In this document: positions 43,472-56,465 of the stretch, one piece after another
How the letters are laid out: every line of letters starts with the position of its first letter
How positions within the stretch are numbered: position 1 is the stretch's first letter
DNA from: Chondrosia reniformis
Lineage: Eukaryota; Porifera; Demospongiae; Chondrillida; Chondrillidae
Assembly: GCA_947172415.1 (NCBI GenBank)
Contig: OX359193.1
Span: forward strand, 3,838,501-3,902,500
DNA length: 64,000 nucleotides
Direction: 5' to 3'
The notes under the pieces: generated by a model
Seen by the model: only the letters and a program-made list of their open reading frames with translations
Database searches by the model: none
What the model was told of the DNA's origin: nothing
Translations under genes and position numbers: made by a program

Positions 43472-46400
43472 CAATATAACATGTAGTTTGATTGAACCAT
43501 TGTCATCTTTAGACATATATTTAGGTCTTACCTTCCAAGCCATCTTCAAAGGCCTAAGACAAAAAGGAAAACTAGGTATATATGGTTGAAATGTGTCAGG
43601 TGATTCAGATTAAAACTTCAAAATTGAAATTTGATATATTTATGTACGTACAACATCAAACCTAGAACCAATTTAACACATCACAGGAGCAAACATAAGC
43701 TTTTGAATTCAATATGAAATGAATAGAAGCAACACTATAGGTGAAAAGTTGTCATGTCTGAAGTAAAACAATCTGTGTACATAACGTACACACCCAAAAG
43801 GCATCAAGTAGGTTTCAAAAATGTGTGTTCTTTCAAAGAACAATAAAAACTACCAATCTCTAGCATGCAATAGTTAACACTTCAGCCATGTTAGAAGTAG
43901 GATGACAAATAGATATAAAGTCATGCATTCACAATAACAGGTCAAATACATACCTTTACATTTGACAGAAAACCAATAAATAGTTTATTTTCACTTTTCA
44001 ACAGTGCCTTTATTTGTTCCGATTTCTTGGATGAAGATTCCTTCAACAGATGATTGAAGAGTTCCAACAGTTTCTTTCTCAGATTAGATTTATGTTTAAA
44101 CTCTGAAAAATCGCTTATGTCCTCACTGGCTTTTATAGCTTTAACTAGACCTTCCCACACTTCAAAGGTAAAGGGATGCTTTGATACACCGCATAAAGCA
44201 CTGGTTGCACTGATCCTTACCTGCACATAGACAACAGTTACTTTCATTCATCACATCTATCAAATTACCATGTGAATACACACTTTCAACCTTCTATAGT
44301 GATCTTCACATAAGTTGCACAAACCATTGACAACAATGGCCATACCAATAAACATGGGAATTGACTGCACAGGGCCCTTGGGCTAAGTCTGTACTATACA
44401 TAATGCAGGTACACACTTGAAACATACTAACTATACAACTAAATACTTATGCAACTGACCTTGAAGTTTTTACTGCCATATAGAGATTTCGTAAGAGCAG
44501 AAATGACTGCTTCAACTGAAAACCGTGACATCAGAAGTGGTGATTTAAGTGCATTAGCAGCAGCATGGCATGCATTCCACCGAACCTAGGAAATACAATT
44601 GATCAAAACAAAATTAAGAAACATTTCTAACTAAAATGACTCTATCTACAAGGAATTAACATTCTTACAACATATTTAAGTGCAAAACAGTGCAAAAAGG
44701 TTCAATATCAACTCTGTAGACTTCTCCATAATTAGTAAGTCAATTGACCTAGTATTATTAGTATTATACATCTTAAATATATAAAAGTAATAATATATAT
44801 AGAGAACTCACTTTTGATGACCCAGATAAGATTGTTTTACTTAAAGTATCCAAACATGGCTTAATTTTTGGCCCAGAAATCCCTGTTATAAGAAATAGAA
44901 GTAAACAATTACACTTTCTAATTATTCAGTTGTATAGAAACACTTCACCAACCTAGATGCTTCTCAGACAGACTACTCAGTAGGTGTCCTAATCCTCTAA
45001 TTCCATTTACCCTAACACTATCTTGATCTTTACTGCAAACTAGACATGCATCGACAAGCTGAGCAAACATTGGAGGAGTAAGAACTTCCTCTCTACATTT
45101 GACAATATCACAGAGGTTTCCCAGAGACCATGCAGCCTGTAGTCTGACTTGAACATCCTTAGTCCTCACATGCATACAGACAGCATGCAGGGTATCCAGG
45201 ATGAATGCTACATCCTTGTAGGTAAAAGGCCATATAGAGTGAATTTGTATAATTAAAATATATACTCTTCAATTAGATTTCTACAATTTTTAAACCGTAT
45301 ATTGGGTTTTGATTGCGAGGTTAAAAGATAAAGAGTTGGCCTAATTATGGATATAAATAAAACATTGCAGTTAAAAGAATGCGAAATGAAGCTTAAGAAT
45401 GGATAATAAAATTAAGATATACCATGGCCTGCAGTAGTGGGAAGCAACTATCAATCATGCTAGTCCAAATCATCAAAACGTTCAGCTGACTGGTCCTTGT
45501 CTTCTAGTGCAGCAGCAGCTTCCTACTTCCTTGAAGCCAAAATACATAATATTGTTTTCAGAAATAATGTTTTGAATGGCTTCTAATTGTAATATGTTCA
45601 TATCTGTAATCACTACAGTATGGCAGATGCTCGGCTAGCTTTCGTTTTTAAGCTTAAAATTAGTTTTCTCTTCCTTCATGTCGACCACTAAACTGATGAA
45701 AAGCCACTTCAATTAATACTAGGCAACGTAAAACTTGCTGAAATGTCAAATCAATGCGCGCCAAAAGATGGTGCATGCTGGAAAACTCGTAATATTGCAT
45801 TCTTTAGACACACGCATACAATTCCCAATATACGGCATTCACTAGACTACCATATCATCAGAAATAAACTTAAGGGATGTAATGTTGAGATAAAATTGAT
45901 GAGTGATTGACTATAAAGGATTAGCAACAAATTACAGTACTGAATTAGCTTTGTCAATTAGACGATTCATTTCTATTTTAAATCTATTAATTGATGAGAG
46001 CATACTGAGATTATTGAGCAACTGCAACATTAAATAGAACGTTTCAACCCGGAGGTCTTCATCAGCAATATGATACAAGAGGAAAGGGGTGGTGTTTATT
46101 CAGTGTATCATATTGCTGTGGAAGACCTCTGGGTTGTAATGTCCTATTAAAAAGAAATTATGTTTCAGTTGCTCAATAATCTCGGTATCCTATTATGATC
46201 GCAACAAACACCCCCTATCACTTAATAAGAATACACTGTATGTTGTAAAATACTTACTGTTCTATTACATTTGATGGATATAGGGTTTTGCTACATTTAG
46301 GAGTCACTAAATTAAACTGTAGAATTATATACTGTACTGTACCTGCCTGATTAATAATTGAAAATGATATGTAAAAATCTAATACCATTTTCCTACATGC

Positions 46401-49400
46401 TATGCCTACTCTGTAAAAAGCCTATAGGGAACTAATGTGCATGCTGAGCACTAACTAGCCCCAAAGCAAATGAAGCATGCAATTCAGCAGCATAGGTTGT
46501 ACATATACATTCATGCAGTGGTTCTTTGGACTAGCTAGCTAACCAGTGGGCACATGTATGTCTGAACAGAGCTAAAAGTGTAGCTAGCCACAAGAAGCTT
46601 CATACACTAGATTTTATTATAAATTGATAAAAACAAGGAAACTAAATCTGACATTCACTATCACCACTTAAGGAGGACTAAGATTCTGCTAACATGTTTA
46701 TAGGGTCTACAGTGTTATGAAAAACTCACATCTTGTAGAACAGGAAATTGTACATAAATTCCAAGGGTTCTGATGGCAGATGCCTAAACAAACAATTTAT
46801 TGCTATGACAAGTACACAGACTCTAATACTACAGGTATTTTCTCAGGTAAGAGATTTGAACATGATAATGCAATCTCATAGAAAAAGAATACTGCTGGAT
46901 TCTACTTAATGTTTTGATTTAGTTAAAAGTTAGAATGTCTACATGAACATACATTAGACACCTGACTATAAGCAAACACATTGTATAAATTTTACCAAGA
47001 TAACTCAGTTGCCATAGGTACAAATGTCACCAATTTATAGATTATAAAGATAGCTCCCTACGCTTAGCACCAACCTGAACCCCTGCAACATCATGCTTAG
47101 AAAGTCCAAGCATCACTGACAGTATAAACATGGATAATGGTTGCTATAGAGAGCATGAAGAAGAGAAGAACCGCATTACAATTGTCAAAGCATAATTAAA
47201 AATATCACTAAGTGTCTTGGAGACAAGAAATAAACCAAACCTCAAGAGTCTCAAATATGACTGAACCTATTGTGGCCATCAGTTCACAGCCAGCACTGAG
47301 AAGTGGCGGGCACGTTCCTTGGAGGTGCTGAGATAAGCTTCCCTTTAGCAAATATCCCCATATTGTACACATCTTTGGTCAAATGATGGAGAACAGTAAG
47401 AATACTTGGATAAAACAGTTATCACACTACTCCATAGAGGTGTGTGACAAGCTAATATTACTAGCCAACCTTTTCAAGTGGTAATATGTCCATTTGGGTC
47501 TGACAAGATCTCCAAAACTCCTCAAATACTCTCATTGCATGAATGGTTAACTCATGAACATCCAATGAAGATAGTAACACTTGAGTAACCTTGTCAACTG
47601 AAGAACTAGTAATTGCCAAGTAAGTAATGGTTATATAAAAACAGGATTGGTCCTTCAATAATGCCAGGCTGTTTAGCATTTATAAAAATCATTAATCTAA
47701 TAAAACAGGTAATCACCAATGAAATCTAAAGAAGTATTTCCTGCTTATCCAGCATAAATGCATAAAAATGACATGACCTTTTGCTATACTAGGCAGGGTT
47801 CTATCTAGGAAAACCTTTCTGGGGATAAATTCTGGTGTCTGAAGCCACAACTTCTATGGAGGTCTAGGGGATTCCCCCCCAGGATACTTAGATTTTAGGC
47901 CCTCTGAGATTGATTCTGAAGAAATCTGAGAGGTAGCTATACGTGATATTTCTGGTACCATAATTCCCAAATCAAATTAAGTTTATGCATCAGATAAAGC
48001 TACACGTCGTTTTAGTTTGGTTGTAGTTTATTTTCCGAATCAGATGAGTCAGATCAGAATCATCAGCAATGGCTCTTTTATTTGCTTGAGATGGCTTTCT
48101 GATAACAAATTTGGCCATACTGATGCTCCATTCTTTAGAATATAAAACTAGTGTTCAAGCACATGTACACAATCCAATTAACACCTATATATGTTACCTA
48201 AAACAGAAAATAGCCTGCAATACATATGGGGAAGTTAGTTAACAATCAGTGATAGTATCCCCAGGAAAAAAGTGAAAAACAGAGAGAAGTAGGTAATTTA
48301 GGAGCTTCTCCATCTATTGTATGTATGGCAAGAAATTATTGCAACCGGCAAAATGTTTGGAAGGAACTGAAGGTTTTGAGGAGAAAGTCCCCTCAACTAG
48401 ATTCATTCCTGCCAGATATTGCTTGATGCCTATGTAGAGAACTCAGCACCTGTGTCAGTTGTCTGTATACTGAGAGTGTTTACCTTATACTTTCAGGATG
48501 ACACTTGGCTGCCGCTCCTAGAACCTGCAAGGCAGCTATTTGGACAACCTTGTGCTCACCCAAAGGGGACAGTATCTCCAGTAAAATACTGAGTAATGAT
48601 GGTGGAGGTGATTGCTTTATCCACTCCTTCAGTTCAACTGATGAACTGCTGGACAGAAGGGTTGTAAAACAACTCAAGGAAGCAACTAGTACATCAGCAT
48701 CTATAATAAAGTGCAATTAGGCAATTGTTATTGTATGTAGGTAATACTGTATAACTATATTATGCACATTTGAGACAACAGCAAAGATTTAGAGAAGCAA
48801 GACTTAGGTTAACATGAACACACAATTCTGGCTGCATATTAGGAAACAATATATACCCAATACCAATAGAATAAACTAATTCTGATGGCCCATATAGTCA
48901 GGAAAAGTTCTTAAACTAACAGTGCTATTATATATGCATTTACTTTTTGAGTTGTTTCACCTTACTTTTGTGTGATAAAAGCGACTTAACAGAAATTGCC
49001 ACTCTAGTTTGATAAGGCTCTGAAAGCCTTCCATAAGGCATGTTGATTAACAAGGCATTTACACACTGGGTAAACGTAGAGAGGGTAGAAAGCGATACAT
49101 CATAACATACAGAAAGAGAAGAAATATAGTTACACAGACACAAAGACCATAGCTGAGAATGAACTGACAAATTGTCAAGATTTCAGTAAGTGGTACACTT
49201 AAATTAAAATCAAGGCAAGGACATAATACCTTTAGCAACTTTAGTAATGTCTTAGCGTTATCTTCAGTTGATACTGCCAAAAGGAGAGTTCTGTGCAAGT
49301 CTCTTATTACACTTCCCAACCAATGGGAAAATGGTATAAAAGAACAAGATGACAGAGGTCTAAGGTAAGAACAAAAGTAGCAATATGAATTAATAAAAAC

Positions 49401-51082
49401 ATCAACTTTTCAACGTATGTGACTTATCTTTCTATCAGGGCCTGATACAAAACCAATTGCTAAGCTACAACATATTAGTTTATACATATTTATGTAAAAA
49501 ACACATGACAATAAAGTACCTATCATCTGCTGCTGAAAGTAAAGGCTTTGTTCCTTCTAAAAATGCTGTCAGAGCTACTGTAATATTAATCCGTACCTAT
49601 AGTTTCAGAATAAGAAAAAGTATCTCTCTTACTAGTGATAGCTGACTGAGGAAATGCTGCTTGATGACAAGCTGAACCCACTTGCTAAAAAGGTGGGAAT
49701 AAATAGTGCTAATTTTAAAGCTTACAGTACACAATCAATTGAATGGGGCAGCCATATCCCTTAGTGTCTTCAGAGAATATCACATAAATTTTGAATTGCT
49801 TTTGCTAAAAAATGTTAATGAATAGCATTGCTCACTTTTGCTGATCTTTCCTTCAGTAAGCATGTTTGCAGAGAGGGGCTACTATCACCTATTGCAGAAG
49901 GACTAAGGAAATGTGACCACTGTGAAAACACTGCTTTGTGGTCCATAGAATGAATAACATGTCCTAGGCACTGAAAAGCTTGCTGTCTGATCTTAGTGCA
50001 CAGAGTCCTACAAATTATAGAAGTTAAGATGAATAAGGATAACCAACAAATAACATGAAATTCTCCATTTACCTTGTTTTTAGGTCAATAGGGACTGCAC
50101 ATTCTGAATCTGAAACCTCTGAGTCTGTACCCTCGCTATACACACAGGATATTCTGTAGGTTCCTTCATCCTCTGAAGACAAAACATCAGTGGAAGACTG
50201 CCTAGACAGCAGAGTTCCACTTGTATAAGAAAAATTGCCCAAAAGTAGCAAAGGCTTCAGATTAGACAGAATATCTTGCGAGTAGGTTATTAGTGGTTTC
50301 AGTGTAACTAGACTGTTAACTGTTTTTATTTCTTGATAGAGTAACTACAAAGAATACAAAAGACAATAGCATGTTCTAAATTTAGCAAACCAATGGCACT
50401 CTCTTTTCAAAACACAATGCCACCAAAAGATTCCAATTAATCACAGATCTCTATATCACTGTATCGACATGAAATTACATGAAATGGGTACTCTAAGCTA
50501 TATTTTATCCTCTTTGTTGTATCAGCTATACGGAACTGTACCAACACCTCTTTAATTTATTGGTGGGACCTCAAAAACCACAAACTAGTTATCTTGGATC
50601 ATGGCAGTATCTGTGCTTTTTTAAAGTAAATTACAAAACATGTCAATTATAATACTGCATGTTAGGGTAGAAAGTCATGGCTTTGTAATGAATCTAGACA
50701 GATCAAGCTATTCCAATCAAAAGTACCCTTACACAATCAGTGGTTAAACTACCTGTGTAAATCCTAGAAGATGCATAATGTAACATGTAACACAAGACAT
50801 CCATTAGAACATACATAAATGGTATCATTACTGATAGAAGAAGTGTCCTTTTGTAATGCATCTAACACCATCTTGTAGCACCAATCAAGCCTTTCATTTG
50901 GTAGTACCTTTCTGAAGATGATAGAGGTTAGTCTAACACAATTAGAACACCACATTTCATCTCATCTCTTACCTGTAGGCAAGACTATCAATTCCCTGTA
51001 CAGCCATAACTTTAAACTCAATATTTTCGCTGTATAACAGCTTACCCAATGGTGATCTAGTCTGCAAAATTTCTGCAGCCAT
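43463..51082 (-). CDS. HEATR6: HEATR6-like HEAT-repeat protein, 18 exons recovered (5' end uncertain)
   Basis: Exons: 51082-50973, 50911-50815, 50344-50073, 50007-49836, 49596-49520, 49359-49230, 49065-48966, 48700-48484, 47605-47470, 47327-47241, 47143-47075, 46783-46730, 45214-44953, 44882-44812, 44585-44460, 44220-43954, 43553-43532, 43506-43463. All have GT/AG ends and agreeing phases, total 2313 nt or 770 residues. The protein is alpha-helical HEAT repeats. The N-terminal third (KIRQQAFQCLGHVIHSMDHK, INITVALTAFLEGTK) resembles the DUF4042 part of HEATR6. Later marks are LLINMPYGRLSEPYQ, AIRTLGIYVQFPVLQD, RLQAAWSLGNLCDI and VRWNACHAAANALKSP. Human HEATR6 is longer (about 1180 residues). 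The first exon starts with ATG right after an AG, so earlier exons may be missing. Molecular role unknown. Confidence 0.88.
46007..46183. repeat. Foldback element with hammerhead-like core in a HEATR6-like intron
   Basis: GAGATTATTGAGCAACTG (46007-46024) is perfectly complementary to CAGTTGCTCAATAATCTC (46166-46183), and inner segments also pair (GGAGGTCTTC with GAAGACCTCT; ATATGATAC with GTATCATAT). On the minus strand CTGATGA (46065-46059) is followed by a short stem and GAAAC (46045-46041), the core of a hammerhead ribozyme. It resembles the PLE terminal repeat in motif but not in length. Confidence 0.75.
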
Positions 51083-51426
51083 CTGCACAGCAAAAACAGC
51101 AAGTTATAGGTATGAATATATCATTAAATACAGAAGTCTTTCTTAAATACTGTGTCTATTTTTTTATTTAAAAATTGGACAGATATCGACTAAAAAGAAG
51201 TACAGTTATTTTCTCACAAATTCACTAGAGAAGACAGTAATATGTACTCAGCTATATAGTAAAAGGTACATTAGCAGCTGCTAGCATCTAATACTGTACA
51301 TAGCCCATCATCCCATGACAACCATTTCTTGGGTATATAACTGGTAGCTCACATTATACTGACATTAGGTTCAGGGAGAACAACTGTTTGAAAGATTTTA
51401 AGGTATAGCCAAACTATTTGAATCGA

Positions 51427-53430
51427 GTCTTTCTGACATGGACAAGGACATCCGCTCTTTCTTTGGGGCTAGTGTATCCTCCTCAGTTGTAAGGGTTAGA
51501 GAGAGAAAATTCAACCTTTGAAAAGCAAGAGGAAGTATGCCAAGAACTTGGAAAAAGAATTTAGCTGGCTAGTTTATGATGAAAACATTGATGGTGCTTT
51601 TTGCAAGATTTGTAAGTAGACCACCTCTGGCAGCTCTAAACAGCACACAGGAGGGGTTTGGGTCTCAAAACCATATAGAATTTGGAAGAAGGATAGCCTT
51701 CTAGTGAAGCCCTGCTAGTGACAACAAGGGAAGGTTCAGTTGTTGAGCAATTGCAGAGGGTGGGAATGGCAGAAAGGGATAAGAATAGGGCTGCAATGAA
51801 GTCTTTTATGTTACACTCATTTTCTTTTTCGTCACCATATTGCCCACTCTACCAAATCCACTGAACTAGGATAGGAGGCATTGCACCCCAATCACGAAAA
51901 CATCACAACCAGTTTCTACCAGGGTTGAGATGAACAATTCAATAACAATACTACAGCAACTACCACAACATGTGCACCTGCTCTAAACCCAGACTTAGTA
52001 TGCACAATGGAAAGGCATCATACCTCCACACATGTTGCAATCAACAGTGTACTGCACTTAATATCCACCATTTTATCAAGACCCAACACTTGGTGTAGGA
52101 TTAGGATACCCTTATCAGCTAAGCCCATCATACCCTCCATATAAACTTTACCACAGTCAGCCTAAGCCATCACTCCATCCATCCATCCATTCACTCACGG
52201 CTATATTTTAGGCAACATTAGCACCTGCAATGGTGGTGAAAACAAATACCCAAAGTCTCGTGTAGGAAAGGATGAGTTAACCATCAGACATGAAGAATTG
52301 CGGCAGTTCACTACTCCTAACAGTGGAACATCTCAATCAAAATTTGGCAGTGTTCACAACCACTGTAAGCTTGAGTGTGTATACTTTTGATGTCCATATT
52401 TCATGCCCAGGCAGAGAAATTGGAACATACTTAGGAATACTTGAATAACATCTTTGGATTAGTACTTTAGGAAGGTTACTGGAGAATAATGTGTTTGTTT
52501 CATGAATCTTACATTTATCCGCTTTGTGCTACTTTAAAAATAGGATCTAGCTATCACCAGACAGGGAGCGCACAACGATTAGATTTATAATTATCTACGT
52601 ATGTAAGATCATCATAATAAAGAGAAAATGACAATAAAAAGGTGAGTCCAGTAGTCCAGTCCAGCGTATACAGACAGCCATCTACTGGACTACACCTTTC
52701 CAATAGAGGCCAAGCTCAGCAAATCTCTTCAAACAAAACAACTGGATTTGTCAATGATTACTTCTCTTGCAGATGCAGTTCTCCAGTCATTGAATGATGG
52801 AATTACTCCAGAAACAAACTGGATTTTGGAGCTTATGAATTCCAAGGATGACTTGGAAAAAGTTGCAGGAGAGGTCATTAATGTAGACAAGCTCCTTGAA
52901 TTCCAGACCATTTGTAGGCCATCTCAAAGAGAATATTTCCAGTCAATTTGCCTATCACGATATTGTGTCAGCATTGGCCATATTTGATCCTAAAAAAGTT
53001 CCAAGTGCTGATTCTTCACATTTGCCAATGTATGGGAAACATTGAATTGAAATACTACTCAATCATTATGGACTGACACTAAAACACTAAATGAAGAAGA
53101 AATAGTGAAGGCAGCTGTAATAAACCCTGACTGGTGCAAAGTGAGTGGATAACCTTTTGCTCATTGCTATCTCATTATCTTCCCATGGCATTAAGCACTC
53201 CACAGTAAATCATTCTCTCAACTTTGTGGATCCAAGTGGGACTCATACACAACACAAACCGTCTTATTGGAGTTGAAAGGAAGCTTAAAAAATGCATGGG
53301 GCCAGTGATAAGCTCTTGCCATCATATCCATCATGTGGAAGGAAAGGGCTTCAGGAAAACTGGATCAGAAGTATTTATCAACATCTGCCTCCACTTGTCT
53401 GAGAAGTGTCCTTTGACTCCCTGATCAGTA
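51427..53430 (+). pseudogene. hAT-type transposase remnant, ZNF862-like
   Basis: The plus strand near 51438 reads MDKDIRSFFGASVSSSVV, then in another frame KRKYAKNLEKEFSWLVYDEN and IDGAFCKICK, a TTF-type zinc finger start, followed by GGVWVSKPYRIWKK. From 52748 the frame gives SLADAVLQSLNDGITPETNW, ILELMNSKDDLEKVAGEVIN and, near 52960, IVSALAIFDPKKVPSADS, which is the typical middle and C-terminal part of such hAT proteins. The block from 53224 adds a broken tail. Intermediate catalytic blocks are lost and stops are many. It lies directly upstream of the recovered HEATR6-like exons. Confidence 0.75.
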
Positions 53431-54540
53431 GGCATCAGTTTTATATACACAACAAGAAACTTGCATGATTATTTTATTTTCTCTAAAGACTGTTTTTAAA
53501 TCATGTCTTTAGATTCAAAACTATCTATAATTCTCAACCTTTCGTCTTGATGTGTTTGATTACAAGACTTGCCTATCAAATATACTGATTTATTCAATTG
53601 CAAAATTCAATATTACCCTCAGATAAAATGTAAATTGAATTCAGTCCAAGATTATAATAACTTTCACACTCATCTCTTTTGACAACTTCGTACAGTCAAG
53701 AAAAAGTTATGTAAGTTGCTCAAACGCGCATTTATTGCATTTAGTCGAAATACAAATAACTGTGTAATCAGCTAGAACGATCCGTACGGAGTCGGTGCGT
53801 GTTAGTAAGGAATCGCTACGTAAACACGGTGCGTGTTCGTCAGTTAATTCGTGTGGGTAAGTTAACTTTATAGCATCTCGGTGCGTGTAAGTCAGCAACC
53901 CCAAACTGCCACTAAAGCAGATCACCTAAGAATATATCCAAAAGATTAATTGATAAATAACCGATTGTAGAAAAAATACCACAGATCAATCCGGTCTGTT
54001 TGAGTCTTCTATCCACATTAGACTATAGCAAAACCATAAAACCAATATACATATACGAGGAACAGCTACAACATGGCACAGAAGTATATTAAATGTTAGG
54101 ATCTTTCTTATTGGCGCCTACTTCCTGATTCAGAGGTAATCCATATTTGGCTAACAATAGAACCATAGTAGCTTCGAACTCTTGTGATACAGGTCCCTGG
54201 CTGCTACAGCTCTTTAACCAAAGAAACAGATCCATTAGCAAATACTTCGACTACACACAGCAGGGACTTCCCCTCTTCTCGCATTATAGCTCCACCTAGT
54301 TTGGCGCGAAAACTTGAAAACGGATGGAAGGATTGCAATACCGTCAGGATCTAGTACTAAGTAGGGGAAATTTCTAATTTACGGTCGAACTGACGAAAAG
54401 TGGACGAGACAGAAAGAGAGCCTTAGGCTTAGAGAGGCCCGAACGATAGGTTTATAGTTAGCATACTTAGATCTAAAAATACCTACCAAATAATCTCAGA
54501 AAACAGGTCACAGTATAGGCCTACGTACACGTTACCATAT
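53431..54540. other. Non-coding interval with a short GC-richer repeat
   Basis: At 53790-53895 the phrase GGTGCGTGT occurs three times (followed by TAGTAAG, TCGTCAG and AAGTCAG), spaced about 40-50 bases. No coding sequence or RNA gene is seen. Confidence 0.5.
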
Positions 54541-54649
54541 GATAAGCAAAATAATTCACTGGGAGATATTACGCCAAACCAGCCAAGTGACCGAAGCCTA
54601 CTCTTGACTGGTTTGGCGTAATATCTTCCAGTGAATTATTTTGCTTATC
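54541..54649. repeat. Short foldback palindrome
   Basis: The left arm 54541-54586 (GATAAGCAAAATAATTCACT...CCAAACCAGCCAAG) and the right arm 54603-54649 are complementary over about 45 bp with three or so mismatches, with a loop of about 16 bases. It would form a strong hairpin in RNA. Confidence 0.85.
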
Positions 54650-54811
54650 ATAATAGCCTTTGCACCACTCAGTGCAATTAACTCCCCTTTTTCACGTTAC
54701 CATATATACGCATTGTTCTGTTCATTGTGATCATCTGTGGATTATACTGCAAACTTGTATTCTTCAGCAGCTAAATGTAATTTCATGCAGGCAAGGGGTA
54801 TAGGGCACTTG

Positions 54812-54824
54812 CACGTGACGTCAC
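54812..54824. promoter_or_regulatory. E-box/CRE composite, left end of the ISL2EU-type element
   Basis: CACGTGACGTCAC combines a palindromic E-box (CACGTG) with a palindromic CRE (TGACGTCA). It overlaps the end of the terminal repeat, about 90 bases before the transposase ATG, and has a counterpart at 58646-58658. A role as promoter element or transposase site is inferred. Confidence 0.55.
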
Positions 54825-54910
54825 AAAGCGATTGCGAAATCGAACGTGTGGCAAGAAAGTGTGTTACGGTATAGGGAAACTGAACGTTTTTTGTTTTATT
54901 GCAAGCGACG

Positions 54911-56373
54911 ATGGTCCGATCTTGCTCCGCGTTCGGTTGTAGCAACAGAGACACCAAAGAGAGCAGAAGAAGAGGTTTAAAGTTCTATCGTATTCCGGTA
55001 AACGTGGAAAAAAGGGGTTAAGGCTTAGTGCCATTACTAGAAAGGATTTTAATCCACCATCAGATGCTGCTATTTGTAGTGACCATTTTGTTGGAGGGGT
55101 AAAGAGCGATGAGAAAGATTCACCAGCATATGTACCAACACTGTTCTCCTTTACATCCACTCCTAAGAAGCGCCAAGCAACACAAGGCCTAGAGAGATGG
55201 AAGACAGCAAAAAGAAGATCTGAAGAAGCATCCAATAAAGCAGAACTGTCAGGAATATTTGGTGAGGAATTGCCATCTTCCTTTGTAGAATCATCAGCCA
55301 CTGAAGTTTATCCAGATATCGGTAAAGACAACAGTGTAGACATGAGTGTGCAGACAGATACGACTATAGCAGAACTACATCAGCTGGAGAGTGATAATTA
55401 TTCCCGACAGGAAGAAATTACCCTACTGAAGGAACAAATTGGTGCTCCATTAGGTTTTCCAACTGAAGAAAAGTTAAAAGAAGATAGTAAGCTCTTAGGC
55501 TTATACACTGGCTTTAGTAATTTTTTAATCCTAAAAGCATTATTTGAGGTAGTAGCTAAGGCTGTTCCTCATTCAAGGCATTATAAGCTCTCTGCTTTCA
55601 GCAGTTTTATATTAACTATGATGAAATTAAGATTAAATACTCCAAATTTGGACTTGGCCTATCGTTTTGGTATATCCGAGTCTACAGTTGGTAGAATCCT
55701 AAAATGGTGGATATATGCTCTGGACTCCAGGATGAGTTCTGCATTGATTAAGTGGCCCAGCCATGAAGCTTTGAGAAGGACCATGCCCTTTTGTTTTAGG
55801 GTACACTATGGGCTTAGAGTGGCAGCAATCATCGACTGTTTTGAAATATTCATTGAGAAGCCATCCAACTTACTTGCTAAAGCATCCACTTGGTCACAGT
55901 ATAAACACTACAATACGGCCAAGTATTTAATCAGTATTACTCCCCAAGGGGTTGTAAATTTTATTTCCAAAGGCTGGGGTGGATGTGCTTCAGATAGGTA
56001 TATTGTGGAAAACTCTGGGTTTCTAAACAATATCCTCCCAGGTGATGTAATATTAGCTGACAGAGGCTTCAATATAGAGGATAGTGTTGGTGCAATAGGT
56101 GCCTCTCTGCAGATACCTGCCTTTACAAGAGGTAAAAATCAGTTGGCTGCAAAGGAAGTGGAATCTACAAGAAACATTGCCAACGTACGTATACACATTG
56201 AACGTGTAATTGGTGCTATAAGGCAGCGTTTTACCATCTTAAGTGCCACAGGAGTACTTTCTAAAGATTTATTTCAACAGAAGAGTGAAGATGGTGTTCT
56301 TTTATTAGATGCCATAGTAAGAGTATGCTGCTGTTTAAATAATCTTTGTGAAGGTATAATTCCATTTGATTAA
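54911..56373 (+). pseudogene. THAP-DDE transposase of the ISL2EU-type element (one frameshift)
   Basis: ATG at 54911 opens a THAP zinc finger: MVRSCSAFGCSNRDTKESRR, GLKFYRIPV, then after a one-base frame change in the A/G run near 55005, RLSAITRKDFNPPSDAAICS and DHFVGG, with the expected C-x4-C...C-S-D-H spacing. From there one frame stays open to the TAA ending at 56373. A helix-turn-helix (MMKLRLNTPNLDLAYRFGIS, ESTVGRILKWW) precedes the DDE_Tnp_4 core. The acidic residues are D at 55834 (AAIIDCFEIFIEKP), D at 56059 (VILADRGFNIED) and E at 56200 (IHIERVIGAIRQRF). It would cut at the 15-bp ends. The shift may be a true mutation or a homopolymer sequencing error. Confidence 0.88.
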
Positions 56374-56465
56374 TGACATGTACAATTAACATTGAATGTA
56401 AACTGTAAACTAAAATACATACACATGAAAACAAAAAAATAATTTGTCTACGCATTATAAGTTAA

